A stretch of 64,000 bases of DNA, taken from Pseudomonas ceruminis. GTDB lineage: Bacteria; Pseudomonadota; Gammaproteobacteria; Pseudomonadales; Pseudomonadaceae. Made by a program: the position numbers and the translations under genes. The notes below the pieces were generated by a model. That model did no database searches. It was given only the letters and a program-made list of their open reading frames with translations, and was not told the DNA's origin. This document shows, piece after piece, positions 33,548-42,397 of this stretch; the first letter of the stretch is position 1, and the number at the start of each line of letters is the position of its first letter. The stretch spans positions 186,001 through 250,000 of the forward strand of contig NZ_BQHW01000003.1 of the NCBI RefSeq assembly GCF_021602025.1. Direction: 5' to 3'.

Positions 33548-34918
33548 TCAGCGCACGCGCGCAAGGCCCTGCTCGACCCGTTGCCGGGCCTGGGCCGCCA
33601 GGCCTGGTAGGTGCAAGGCGTGGTACACCCGTTCGAGGCTGCGGTTGGTTGGCACATCCAGGTTGTCGTAGCGGCGGCGCAATTCCAGCGTCTGCTGTGC
33701 CACTTCCCAATCGCCTGCCCGTAAGCGTGCGTCCAGCTCGATCTGGGCGAACAGATCGCGCTGGGCATGGCTGCCGCCGATTTCGTTGAGGCGCGGCAGG
33801 CTGCTGGCCAGCAGCCGGGCAGACCGCGCGTAATCGCCGCGGGCATGGCTTAGCAGCGCTTCGGCCACCGGCAGGGTCACCTCGGCCCAGACCGCGCGGC
33901 TGAAAGCAGGTGCTTCACGGCTACGCTGATGCAGGGCTTCGAACAGTTGCTGCGCCTGCGGCTGTTCGGCTCGGGCCAGGCCATAGAGGTATTGCAGGCT
34001 GAGGAACGGTTGCACCGTGTCGCCGTGGCGCTTTTGCAGGTAGGGCGCCAATGCCTGCCAGCGCTGGCCCACATCGATACCCGCCAGCTCCAGCCGTGCC
34101 AGCAGCGATACCGCGCCAATCTGGTCCTGGGAGTACTCCGGCAGAATCCCCCACACGTGCTGGTCGTAGATCGCCAACACCCGCGCTTGTTCGCCCCGTG
34201 CGAGGTAGAACAACGCCAGATGCCACCAGTTGTGGGTGTACATGAAGGAGTTCAAGCCGTCCCAGTGCTTGCTGACGCTTTCCAGAAATGCGATCCCTTC
34301 CTCGATCCGGCCTTCGGTGAGCATCACATGGGCCAGCGCATGCTGGGCCCAGGGTTCATCGGCCTGGATCGCCAGGGCCTGGCGCGCGCTGGCCTCGGCG
34401 TCGTCGAGCAGGTGGCATTGCTCATAGGCGAAGGCCAGCATGCCGTGGCTCTGGGCGATATCCGGTGCCGCCTGTACCGCCTTGAGCGCGGTACGCAGCA
34501 GCGCCGGCCAGTTGCCGCGGTTGAACTCCACATATTGGTTGAGCTTGGCGGCGAACAGGTCGCGAGGAAAGTCCGCCAGCAGGCGCTCGCTCAGGGCCAG
34601 CACACGGTCCAGGTCGTCCGCGATCCAGGCTTGCAGCAGGTCCAGGTACAGCGCCGCCCGGGGGTGAGCTGGCGCTACGGCCGCGGCCCGGCGCCGGTAC
34701 TTTTCTGCCAGCCCCGGTCCTTGCGGCGATTCACTGAACATCAGCAGCACCCCGGCCAGCGCATTGCTCAGGGCTGATTGGGGGTGGCGGTCGGCGCAGC
34801 CCAGAATGGCTTCGGCCCGGGGGTGATAGCCGATAAAGCCCGAGACGAAGTCATTCAGGCCCTGGCGGGCGTCCTGGTCGTCGGTGTCCAGCGGGTTGCC
34901 CAGATAGTCCAGTGACAT
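33548..34918 (-). CDS. TTC38-family tetratricopeptide repeat protein
   Basis: A 456-aa all-helical TPR protein. The conserved block EPWAQHALAHVMLTEGRIEEGI, WDGLNSFMYTHNWWHLALFYLARGE is the hallmark of the tetratricopeptide-repeat-38 family known from animals and some bacteria. Other repeats include SHGMLAFAYEQCHLLDDAEASARQAL. ATG 34918 follows AGGA and starts MSLDYLGNPLDTDD; the frame is open upstream to 35086 but that extension overlaps a promoter and lacks a ribosome binding site. No signal peptide from this start, so it is cytoplasmic. Function in bacteria is not established. Its own sigma-54 promoter lies upstream, divergent from the ABC importer. Confidence 0.85.
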   Translation of the reverse strand: MSLDYLGNPLDTDDQDARQGLNDFVSGFIGYHPRAEAILGCADRHPQSALSNALAGVLLMFSESPQGPGLAEKYRRRAAAVAPAHPRAALYLDLLQAWIADDLDRVLALSERLLADFPRDLFAAKLNQYVEFNRGNWPALLRTALKAVQAAPDIAQSHGMLAFAYEQCHLLDDAEASARQALAIQADEPWAQHALAHVMLTEGRIEEGIAFLESVSKHWDGLNSFMYTHNWWHLALFYLARGEQARVLAIYDQHVWGILPEYSQDQIGAVSLLARLELAGIDVGQRWQALAPYLQKRHGDTVQPFLSLQYLYGLARAEQPQAQQLFEALHQRSREAPAFSRAVWAEVTLPVAEALLSHARGDYARSARLLASSLPRLNEIGGSHAQRDLFAQIELDARLRAGDWEVAQQTLELRRRYDNLDVPTNRSLERVYHALHLPGLAAQARQRVEQGLARVR

Positions 34919-35009
34919 AGCATTCCTGTCTGACCAAAGATGGCGTTTGATGGGGTCGGTGTGCGGCAGGGCCGCATGGGCGCGGGCAATCCCCGCAGGC
35001 AGATCCAGG

Positions 35010-35025
35010 AGCAAAGCCTGTGCCA
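35010..35025 (-). promoter_or_regulatory. Sigma-54 promoter for the TTC38-like gene
   Basis: The minus strand reads TGGCACAGGCTTTGCT, matching the -24/-12 consensus with correct spacing, about 92 bp upstream of the chosen start codon. This also supports the start at 34918 rather than the upstream open frame, which would run through the promoter. Confidence 0.78.
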
Positions 35026-35080
35026 GCGCCGCCCAGGCCGCGAAACAGGCCAAAAGGCCTGCGCGGCGCTGCTGCTTTTT
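35024..35080 (+). terminator. Hairpin with T-tract between divergent promoters
   Basis: Left arm CAGCGCCGC (35024-35032) pairs with GCGGCGCTG (35063-35071), with a nested AGGCC/GGCCT pair inside, and a TTTTT run follows at 35076-35080. It has the form of a rho-independent terminator on the plus strand, or a protein-binding cruciform. Its left edge overlaps the -24 box of the minus-strand promoter. Confidence 0.35.
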
Positions 35081-35170
35081 CCACACTCGGTGTGTCCGGC
35101 TGTGGCTTTTTCACCAGCGGCCCTGCGCTGCCTGGCTGCTGGAGCCCGTATTTGCGGTGGCCCAAGGCAG

Positions 35171-35186
35171 TGGCATAGCGCTTGCA
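35171..35186 (+). promoter_or_regulatory. Sigma-54 promoter for the ABC importer-monooxygenase operon
   Basis: TGGCATAGCGCTTGCA matches the -24/-12 consensus with exact spacing, 55 bp upstream of the binding-protein ATG. The first 15 bases are identical to those of the promoter at 46438-46453. Confidence 0.8.
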
Positions 35187-35241
35187 AAATCACCGGCAAA
35201 GGGGCCTGCGGGCCCCGCTGGACCATTGCCAAGGAGTCACC

Positions 35242-36846
35242 ATGCCCGGTCATCTTCATCGCCACCCGCGTCACGCTCTGAAACGGCTGGGGCTCGCCGT
35301 GCTCACCTGTGCCGCGCTGTTCGGCACCCACGCCTATGCCGAGCCGAAGGACGGCGGTGTGCTCAGCCTGATCGCTCAGCCCGAGCCGCCCTCGCTGATG
35401 CACGGGGTGGTCACCCATGTGGCCACCCAGTACGTCAGCGGCAAGGTACTGCAAGGCCTGCTGACCTTCGACACCGATCTCAAGCCACAACCGGTGCTGG
35501 CGAAAAGCTGGAGCGTGTCGCCGGACGGCCTGACCTACACCTTCGATCTGCAACCCGGCGTGACCTGGCACGACGGCAAACCTTTCACTGAGCAGGATGT
35601 GCTGTTCACCTTCCAGACGTTCTATCCGGAGGTGGACAAGCGCCTCGGCTCGATCTTCGAGCAGTTCGTCGCCTCCATCGATTCGAGCAAACCGCTGCAA
35701 GTGACCTTCCACCTGCGGCAGCCCTTCGCGCCCCTGCTGTCGTCGCTGGGCAGCGGACTGCGCCCGATCGTGCCTCGCCACCTCTACGAAGGCACCGATT
35801 TTCGCGCCAATCCCTACAACCTGAAGCCGGTGGGCACCGGGCCGTTCGTGTTTCAGGAGTGGAAGCGCGGTGCGTTCATCAAGCTGGCGAAAAACCCCAA
35901 CTATTGGAAAAAGGGCCTGCCGCACCTCGATGGTGTGATCTTCCATGTGATTCCCGACGGCTCCTCCCGCGCCGCGGCCTTCGAGCGCAACGACGTGCAG
36001 GTGCTGCGCGCCGGCGACGCCGACTACGCAGACCTCAAGCGCCTCAGCGCACTGCCAGGGGTGGTGGCCTCGGAGCAGGGCTATGAGCTGTATTCCGGGT
36101 TGGCCTTCCTGCAGATCAATACCCGCAAACCGCCACTGGACAACCCCAAGGTGCGCCAGGCGATCCTCACCGCGCTGAACCGCCAGTTCATCGTCGACAA
36201 CATCTTCTTTGGCTCGGGGCGAGTGTCACAGGGGCCGTTCGTGTCCAGTTCGCCGTATCACGATCCGAATTTGCCGCAGTACAGCTATGACCTGAAGAAA
36301 GCCAAGGCGCTGATCGCCGAATCCGGTGTGGACGTGGGAGCCGTGCGCATCCGTTTGCTCAACGGTGAAAAAGGCGGCGCCTGGGAACGGTTGGCCGAGT
36401 ACACCAAGCAGGCCCTGCAACCGCTGGGCTTCAAGGTCCAGGTCATCACCTCGGACGCGGCGACCTGGTTCCAGCGGGTCAGTGACTGGGATTTTGACCT
36501 GACCTACAACTTCATCTTCCAGATCGGCGACCCCTACCTGACCACCGCCTACCTTTACCGCTCCGACTACATCCTCAAGACCTCGCCCTTCGCCAACGTC
36601 AGTGGCTACAACAACCCTGAGGTCGATCGCTTGTGGAACCAGGTCGCCGATACCGCCGAAGGCCCGGAACGGCAGAAGCGCTACAGCCAGCTGGAAAACC
36701 TGCTGAACGACGACCTGCCGATCGCGCCGATCTTCGAGATGCGCTACCCGACGTTGTACCACGCACAGGTCAAGAACCTGCTGCGCACTGCCACCAGCCT
36801 CAATGAAGATTACGAGAGCGTCTACCTCGACGCCCCCGCACCATGA
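35242..36846 (+). CDS. ABC importer periplasmic binding protein, oligopeptide/nickel type (SBP_bac_5)
   Basis: A 534-aa solute-binding protein with a Sec signal peptide ending THAYA-EP. The family blocks are VSGKVLQGLLTFDTDLKPQPVLAKSWSVSPDGLTYTFDLQPGVTWHDGKPF, PVGTGPFVFQEWKRG and LQINTRKPPLDNPKVRQAI. ATG 35242 follows AAGGAG; the frame is open upstream to 35182. It is the first gene of a five-gene operon plus hydrolase, all overlapping by about 4 nt. The ligand is unknown; neighbouring flavin monooxygenase suggests an organosulfur compound. Confidence 0.92.
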   Translation: MPGHLHRHPRHALKRLGLAVLTCAALFGTHAYAEPKDGGVLSLIAQPEPPSLMHGVVTHVATQYVSGKVLQGLLTFDTDLKPQPVLAKSWSVSPDGLTYTFDLQPGVTWHDGKPFTEQDVLFTFQTFYPEVDKRLGSIFEQFVASIDSSKPLQVTFHLRQPFAPLLSSLGSGLRPIVPRHLYEGTDFRANPYNLKPVGTGPFVFQEWKRGAFIKLAKNPNYWKKGLPHLDGVIFHVIPDGSSRAAAFERNDVQVLRAGDADYADLKRLSALPGVVASEQGYELYSGLAFLQINTRKPPLDNPKVRQAILTALNRQFIVDNIFFGSGRVSQGPFVSSSPYHDPNLPQYSYDLKKAKALIAESGVDVGAVRIRLLNGEKGGAWERLAEYTKQALQPLGFKVQVITSDAATWFQRVSDWDFDLTYNFIFQIGDPYLTTAYLYRSDYILKTSPFANVSGYNNPEVDRLWNQVADTAEGPERQKRYSQLENLLNDDLPIAPIFEMRYPTLYHAQVKNLLRTATSLNEDYESVYLDAPAP

Positions 36847-37835
36847 ACGCGGTGCTGTTCCTGGGTGGGCGGCTGTGCCGCGCCGGTTTGATGGTGCTGG
36901 GTGTGCTGGTGCTCAGTTTCCTGCTGATTCACCTGGCGCCGGGCGATCCGGCGTTGCTGATGGCAGGGGAGGCCGGGGTGGATGACCCTGCCTTCATCGA
37001 CAACCTGCGCCGCACCATGGGCCTGGACAAACCGCTGTTCCAGCAACTGTTGATCTACCTTGGCCACGTGGCGCATCTGGACCTTGGCTATTCCTACCGC
37101 AACCAGACCAGCGTATGGGCCTTGCTGGCCGAGCGGCTGCCCGCCACCCTGAGCCTGATGGGCTCGGCATTCGTGGTGTCGTCGTTGCTGGGTGTGACGC
37201 TGGGGGTGATTGCCGCACGTGCGCGGCAACGTCGGCATTGGCTGGATGGGGTGATATCCCAAGGGGCGCTGGTGCTCTATGCGGTACCGACGTTCTGGCT
37301 GGCCATGCTGTTGATTCTACTGTTCTCGGTGAACCTCGACTGGCTGCCGGCCTTCGGCATGGAAACCGTCGCTCGCGAGCTGCACGGTGGTGCGTGGCTG
37401 GCAGATCGGCTGCGCCATCTGGTGCTGCCGTGTTTGTCCTTGAGCTTTCTGTTCCTGGCCCTGTACATCCACCTGACCCGCGCCGCAACGCTGGAAGCGC
37501 TGACCCAGGAATACGTCTACACCGCGCGGGCCAAGGGCCTGCGCCCAGGGCGCATCCTGTTTGGCCATGTGCTGCGCAATGCCTTGTTGCCGGTGGTGAC
37601 GTTCGCCGGCCTGCAGCTGGGTCAACTGGCCAGTGGTGCGTTGCTGGTGGAGGTGGTCTATTCCTGGCCCGGCATTGGCCGGTTGATGTACGACGCCCTC
37701 GCGCAACGCGACTATGGGGTGCTGATGGGTGGTTTCTTGCTGATTTCGGTGCTGGTAGTAGGTTTCAACCTGCTGACCGACTTGGCCTGTCGGGTCCTGG
37801 ATCCACGCATTGGTGTTGGAGGACAACAGCCATGA
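36843..37835 (+). CDS. ABC importer permease, DppB/OppB type
   Basis: A 330-aa inner-membrane protein with six predicted helices. It has LSFLLIHLAPGDPALLMAGE near the N-terminus, GLDKPLFQQLLIYLGHVAHLDLGYSYRNQ, and the BPD cytoplasmic loop YVYTARAKGLRPGRILFGHVLRNALLPVVTF. This is the typical DppB-type subunit of dipeptide/opine/nickel importers. ATGA overlap with the binding-protein gene. Confidence 0.92.
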   Translation: MNAVLFLGGRLCRAGLMVLGVLVLSFLLIHLAPGDPALLMAGEAGVDDPAFIDNLRRTMGLDKPLFQQLLIYLGHVAHLDLGYSYRNQTSVWALLAERLPATLSLMGSAFVVSSLLGVTLGVIAARARQRRHWLDGVISQGALVLYAVPTFWLAMLLILLFSVNLDWLPAFGMETVARELHGGAWLADRLRHLVLPCLSLSFLFLALYIHLTRAATLEALTQEYVYTARAKGLRPGRILFGHVLRNALLPVVTFAGLQLGQLASGALLVEVVYSWPGIGRLMYDALAQRDYGVLMGGFLLISVLVVGFNLLTDLACRVLDPRIGVGGQQP

Positions 37836-38680
37836 CCGCGTCTTCATTCTGGCTGCGTTTTCTGGCCCAGCGCTCGGCGGTGGTCGGCGCGCTGTGGCTG
37901 CTGCTGTTGAGTGCACTGGCCCTGGCCGCACCTTGGATCACGTCGAGTTCGCCCTGGGAAATGGCTGCACAGCCGATGCTTGGCCCGCTGCAAGCGCCTG
38001 GGCACTGGCTTGGCACCGATCTGCTGGGGCGCGATCTGTACAGCGGCCTGCTGTATGGCGCCCGGGTCTCGCTGGCCGTCGCTGCGCTGACTAGCCTTGC
38101 AACCTTGCTGGTGGGCCTGTTGGTGGGGGCTGTCGCCGGGTACTTCGGCGGCTGGCTGGATGGGGTGCTGATGCGCCTTGCCGAGTTCTTTCAGATCATT
38201 CCGCAACTGGTACTGGCGGTGATCCTGGTGGCCATCCTCGAACCGTCGCTGGGGTCCATCGTCCTGGCCATTTCGCTGGTCGCCTGGCCTGCGGTGGCGC
38301 GGCTGGTACGTGCTGAATTCCTCAGCCTGCGCCAGCGCGAATTCGTGCAGGCAGCGCGGGTATTGGGGCAGTCGCCACTGGCCATTGTCTTCCAGCAGAT
38401 CTTGCCCAATGCCGTGGCGCCGCTGCTGGTGACCCTGACCTTCGTCATGGCTACAGCCATCCTCACCGAAGCGGCCCTGGCGTTTCTCGGCCTCGGCGAC
38501 CCCGAGGCCATGAGCTGGGGCTCCATGATCAATACCTCCCGTGGGCTGTTGCGGGAGGCCTGGTGGATGAGCCTGCTGCCCGGCCTGGCAATTCTGTTTT
38601 GCGTGCTGGCGGTCAACCGCGTCGGCGAGGGCCTGCGGGTGGCCTTCGAGCCGGCCCGTCGACCAGGAGATGCCCTATGA
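37832..38680 (+). CDS. ABC importer permease, DppC/OppC type
   Basis: A 282-aa permease. Features: HWLGTDLLGRDLYSGLLYGARVSLAVA, GAVAGYFGGWLDGVLMRLAEFFQIIPQLVLAVILVA, the EAA loop REFVQAARVLGQSPLAIVFQQILPNAVAPLLV and AFLGLGDPEAMSWGSMI. ATG 37832 is preceded by GGAGG and overlaps the previous stop; the frame is open upstream inside the previous gene. It pairs with the DppB-type permease. Confidence 0.92.
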   Translation: MTASSFWLRFLAQRSAVVGALWLLLLSALALAAPWITSSSPWEMAAQPMLGPLQAPGHWLGTDLLGRDLYSGLLYGARVSLAVAALTSLATLLVGLLVGAVAGYFGGWLDGVLMRLAEFFQIIPQLVLAVILVAILEPSLGSIVLAISLVAWPAVARLVRAEFLSLRQREFVQAARVLGQSPLAIVFQQILPNAVAPLLVTLTFVMATAILTEAALAFLGLGDPEAMSWGSMINTSRGLLREAWWMSLLPGLAILFCVLAVNRVGEGLRVAFEPARRPGDAL

Positions 38681-40314
38681 GCTCACCGACCCTGTTGAGC
38701 ATCGAACACCTGCGCATCGCGCTGCCAGCAGCGGCCGACCGCAGCCATGCGCTGCATGACCTGTCGCTGCACCTGGCGCCGGGCGAGTGCCTCTGCGTGG
38801 TGGGCGAGTCCGGCTCGGGCAAGTCCATGTTGGCCAAGGCGCTGCTGCGCCTGCTGCCCGCCGGCCCGCGTATCGAAGGCGGCCGCATCCTCTATCGCGG
38901 CGTCGACCTGGCCGACCACGATGAGGAATCCATGCGCCAATTGCGCGGGCGGGATATCAGCATGGTCTTCCAGGAGCCGATGAGCGCGCTCAATCCGCTG
39001 CTCAGTGTGGGCCGTCAGATCGATGAGACCTTGCGCGCCCATGGGGTGAGGGACAACGCCACGCGCCGGCGGCGGATCATTGAGCTGCTCGGCTACGTGG
39101 GCCTGCCGGACCCGGAGCGGCTGCGCCATTGCTTGCCGTTCGAGCTCTCCGGGGGCCAGCGCCAGCGGGTGGTGATCGCCATGGCGCTGGCCTTCGATCC
39201 GGCGTTGCTGATCGCCGACGAACCCACGTCCGCGCTGGACGTCACCACCCAGGCGCAGATTCTGGCGCTGCTGCGGCGCATCCAGCGGGAAAAGGGCATG
39301 GCCATGTTGTTCATTACCCACGACTTCGCCGTGGTGCAGGCCATTGCCGACCGCGTGCTGGTGCTGGAGAAAGGCCAGGTGGTGGAGCAGGGCGGCGCTG
39401 CACAGGTGCTGCAGGCGCCCCGCGAAGCCTATACCCGTCGGTTGATCGCGGCGGTCAGCGCCCGCGCCCTGCATCCACGCCCCGCCCTGAGCGGCGCTGC
39501 CCCGGTGTTGCAGGCCCGAGCGCTGCACAAGTCTTTCAGCCGTCGCGTCGGCCTGTGGCAACAGCGCACCACACAGGCGCTGGAGCGGGTGGACCTGCAA
39601 CTGGCCGAGGGCGAGACCCTGGGCATCGTCGGTGAGTCCGGTTCAGGCAAGTCCACCCTGGGGCGTGCGCTGGTTCGGCTGCTAACGGTGGACAGCGGCA
39701 GCATCGAGTGGCTGGGCCGTGAAGTGTCCGGGCTGTCCCAGTCCCGCCTGCGCGGTCTGCGCGGCGATGTGCAGATGATCTTCCAGGACCCTTTTGCCTC
39801 GCTGAACCCACGCCAGCGTGTCGACGCACTGCTGATGACCGGGCCGCTGGCACGTGGCATGAGCCGCGAGCAGGCCATGCAGCGTGCGCGGGAGGTGCTG
39901 GCGCTGGTCGGCCTGCCTGTCACCGCGCTGGCACGTTTTCCCCACGAGTTTTCCGGCGGCCAGCGCCAGCGCATCGGCATAGCCCGGGCCTTGGCCGTAG
40001 CGCCGAAGATTCTGATCGCCGATGAATGCGTATCGGCGCTGGATGCGCTGATCCAGGTGCAGATCCTCGAATTGCTGGAGTCGCTGCAGCGTCGCCTGAA
40101 GCTGAGCATCGTCTTCATCACGCACGATCTGCGGGTAGCGGCGCGGCTGTGTGATCGCATCGCGGTGATGCACCACGGCCACGTGGTGGAGCAGGGTGAG
40201 GCGGCGGCTGTGCTCAGTCGGCCGGTGCATCCGTACACCCGCAGCCTGCTCAGCGGCTTCACCGGCAACCCTGTGCCGCCTGTGCCGCCTGTGGCGGTGG
40301 AGGTGCTGCCATGA
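38677..40314 (+). CDS. ABC importer ATPase, two fused nucleotide-binding domains (DppD-DppF type)
   Basis: A 545-aa protein with two ABC domains. The first Walker A GESGSGKS is at about residues 43-50, with LSGGQRQRVVIAMAL and LLIADEPTSALD. The second Walker A GESGSGKS is at about 319-326, with FSGGQRQRIGIARAL and ILIADECVSALD. In the second Walker B region the usual DEP is DEC. It powers the two permeases. ATG 38677 follows AGGAG and overlaps the previous gene by 4 nt. Confidence 0.92.
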   Translation: MSSPTLLSIEHLRIALPAAADRSHALHDLSLHLAPGECLCVVGESGSGKSMLAKALLRLLPAGPRIEGGRILYRGVDLADHDEESMRQLRGRDISMVFQEPMSALNPLLSVGRQIDETLRAHGVRDNATRRRRIIELLGYVGLPDPERLRHCLPFELSGGQRQRVVIAMALAFDPALLIADEPTSALDVTTQAQILALLRRIQREKGMAMLFITHDFAVVQAIADRVLVLEKGQVVEQGGAAQVLQAPREAYTRRLIAAVSARALHPRPALSGAAPVLQARALHKSFSRRVGLWQQRTTQALERVDLQLAEGETLGIVGESGSGKSTLGRALVRLLTVDSGSIEWLGREVSGLSQSRLRGLRGDVQMIFQDPFASLNPRQRVDALLMTGPLARGMSREQAMQRAREVLALVGLPVTALARFPHEFSGGQRQRIGIARALAVAPKILIADECVSALDALIQVQILELLESLQRRLKLSIVFITHDLRVAARLCDRIAVMHHGHVVEQGEAAAVLSRPVHPYTRSLLSGFTGNPVPPVPPVAVEVLP

Positions 40315-41534
40315 GCCGCGGCATGATGAGCCTGAACGCGTTTCTCATGGCCACCGGGCACCACGTCGCCGGCTGGCGGCACCCCCAGGCGCAGGCCGAT
40401 GGCGGGCTGGATTTCGTGCATTACCGACGGCTGGCGCAGACCGCGGAACGGGGTTGTTTCGATGCGCTGTTTCTGTCCGACACCCTGGCGATGCTGCCGG
40501 GCAGTCTGGAGGCGGTGAGCCGGATGTCGCGTACCGAGCATTTCGAACCGCTGACCCTGCTCGCCGGGCTGGCAGCAGTGACCAGGCGCATAGGGTTGGT
40601 GGCGACGGTGACCACCTCGTACAACAGCGTCGATACCCTGGCCCACGCCTTCAAGTCGCTGGAACGCTTGAGTGGCGGGCGCAGTGGCTGGAACCTGGTG
40701 ACCTCGAGCAATGTCGAGGAGGCCTTCAATTTCGGTTGCCAGGCGCATCCGGAACACGCCCAGCGCTATGTAAGGGCGGCCGCCTTTCTGGACCGTGTAC
40801 GTGCCCGCTGGGCGCAAAGCGGCGTGGCGCCGGTGCAGGTCCTGGCGGGCGCGTCCAAGGCCGGTTGCGAGCTGGCAGCGGCCCAGGCGGAAGTGGTGTT
40901 CACCGCCCAGCCCGAACTGGCCGGGGCGCAGCAATTCTATCGCCAACTGAAGGGCCTCATGCCCCGATACGGGCGTGACCCTGACGACCTGAAGATCATG
41001 CCGGGTGTGTTGCCCGTCGTGGCCGACAGCGTGGAGCAGGCGCAGGCGCTGTTCGAGCAATTGCAGGCGCTGGTACAGCCGCAGGTCGGCCTGTCGCTGC
41101 TGGCGGATATTGCCGGTGGCACTGACCTGGGCGCCTACCCGCTCGACGGACCGTTGCCTGACCTGCCGCTGACCAACGCCGGGGTCAGCCGCCGCGACTT
41201 GCTGATCAACGTGGCCCGCCGGGAAGGTTTGAGCATTCGCCAGCTGTACCTGCGCATGGCGGCGGCCCGCGGGCATCTCGTCGTGGTGGGTGATGCCGCG
41301 CAGGTCGCTGACCGGCTTGAGCAGTGGTTCGTCGAGGGCGCGGCGGATGGCTTCAACGTGATGCCTGCGTTCCTGCCCGGCGGGCTTGAAGACTTCGTCG
41401 ACAAGGTGGTGCCTGTGTTGCAACGGCGCGGCCTGTTCCGGCGTGGCTATCAGGGACGAACCCTGCGTGATCATCTGGGCCTTTCCCGGCCCGCCCATCC
41501 CGGTTTTCAAGAGGAGCGAGTAGCCCATGGCTGA
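40311..41534 (+). CDS. Shortened NtaA/DszA-type FMN monooxygenase
   Basis: A 407-aa protein of the same family as the 28361-29704 product: LNAFLMATGHHVAGWRHPQAQADGGLDF, CFDALFLSDTLAMLPG, TTSYNSVDTLAHAFKSLERLSGGRSGWNLVTSS. Between QRYVRAAAFLDRVRARWAQS and VLAGASKAG it lacks about 40 residues present in the paralogue, including the conserved RGEHFxVxGPL segment. The gap is in frame and the rest is intact, so this is a short form rather than a frameshift. ATGA overlap with the ATPase gene. It presumably acts on the imported substrate. Confidence 0.85.
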   Translation: MSRGMMSLNAFLMATGHHVAGWRHPQAQADGGLDFVHYRRLAQTAERGCFDALFLSDTLAMLPGSLEAVSRMSRTEHFEPLTLLAGLAAVTRRIGLVATVTTSYNSVDTLAHAFKSLERLSGGRSGWNLVTSSNVEEAFNFGCQAHPEHAQRYVRAAAFLDRVRARWAQSGVAPVQVLAGASKAGCELAAAQAEVVFTAQPELAGAQQFYRQLKGLMPRYGRDPDDLKIMPGVLPVVADSVEQAQALFEQLQALVQPQVGLSLLADIAGGTDLGAYPLDGPLPDLPLTNAGVSRRDLLINVARREGLSIRQLYLRMAAARGHLVVVGDAAQVADRLEQWFVEGAADGFNVMPAFLPGGLEDFVDKVVPVLQRRGLFRRGYQGRTLRDHLGLSRPAHPGFQEERVAHG

Positions 41535-42390
41535 TTTTTCCAACCTGCCGCGGGTTCGCGGCGAACTGCTGGAGGTCCGCCCGGGCCGACGCCTGAGCGT
41601 GGCTCACCAGCCGGGTGGGGACACCGTGGTGTTTTTCGGCCACGGGGGTGGCGGTAACAAGGACCAGTGGCGTGAACTGTGGCGAGACCTGGGCGAACAG
41701 GGCCACACCCTGGTGGCCTGGGACCTGCTTGGCCATGGCGCAAGCGACAAGCCGCGCGATGCGCATGCGTATGCCTGGGATGAACTGGTGGCCGACGAGC
41801 TGGAAATACTGCGTCGCTATGGCGGTGAACGCAACATCATCGTTGCCCATTCCTTCGGTACTGGCCTGGCCCTGAGTGCCTTGTTGTCTGGCCCTGCGGT
41901 CAACGTCGACGCGGCCTTGTTGCTGGGCAGCCAGTTGCACCGGCCGCTCAAGCGCAAGGGGTTGTTGAACCTGCCTGTGTGGGTGCTGGAGTTGCTCAGG
42001 CCGCGGTTGTCCCGAGGCTTTCGCGCGTTGGCCTGGCACCCGGAGGCCGATCCAGCGCTGGTGGACTATGAACAAGCGCTGACGCAGAACAATCCGCTGT
42101 ATGTGTTCAAGGCCCTGGTCGGCCATGCGCAATGGCCGGACGCGGCGGCGTTGGCGGGGCTGGACCTGCCCGTCTCGGTGCTGGCCGGTGATCGCGATGG
42201 CCTGACCCCGGCCAGCGGCGGCGAGGCGTTGGCCCGGCAATTACCCACGGCGCAGTTCCAGGTGCTGGCGCGTTGCGGGCACCAGTTGATGCTGGAACGA
42301 CCGGATGAGGTGTTGGCGGCGTTCAACCGGCTGCTGGCGCAGTTGCAGGTTGGTCACTCGGGGGCTCCCCAGCTTCTGCGCCGTTCCTGA
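41527..42390 (+). CDS. Alpha/beta-hydrolase
   Basis: A 287-aa alpha/beta-hydrolase fold protein. Oxyanion region FFGHGGGGNKDQW, nucleophile elbow VAHSFGTG (Ser about residue 117), acid in VLAGDRDGLTP and the catalytic histidine in CGHQLMLERP. No signal peptide. It overlaps the monooxygenase by 8 nt as the last gene of the importer operon, so it may hydrolyse the product or an ester/thioester intermediate. The substrate cannot be told from sequence. Confidence 0.88.
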   Translation: MADFSNLPRVRGELLEVRPGRRLSVAHQPGGDTVVFFGHGGGGNKDQWRELWRDLGEQGHTLVAWDLLGHGASDKPRDAHAYAWDELVADELEILRRYGGERNIIVAHSFGTGLALSALLSGPAVNVDAALLLGSQLHRPLKRKGLLNLPVWVLELLRPRLSRGFRALAWHPEADPALVDYEQALTQNNPLYVFKALVGHAQWPDAAALAGLDLPVSVLAGDRDGLTPASGGEALARQLPTAQFQVLARCGHQLMLERPDEVLAAFNRLLAQLQVGHSGAPQLLRRS

Positions 42391-42397
42391 GCAAAAC

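Larger units (their letters stand above)
34919..35241. other. Divergent intergenic region with two sigma-54 promoters and a hairpin
   Basis: A 323-bp gap between the TTC38-like gene (minus) and the ABC binding-protein gene (plus). It contains a sigma-54 element in each direction, an imperfect inverted repeat at 35024-35071 followed by a T-run at 35076-35080, and a small palindrome CACACTCGGTGTG at 35082-35094. No separate gene was seen. Confidence 0.65.

Noticed and set aside
34919-35086. Signal-peptide-like N-terminal extension of the TTC38-type protein
   Set aside because: It would be translated across the sigma-54 promoter at 35010-35025 and has no ribosome binding site, whereas ATG 34918 has AGGA.
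39429-41543. A 704-codon open frame on the minus strand opposite the ABC ATPase and monooxygenase
   Set aside because: It lies opposite two well-supported genes and has no recognisable domain; the translation is low in hydrophobic structure and high in Arg and Gln.
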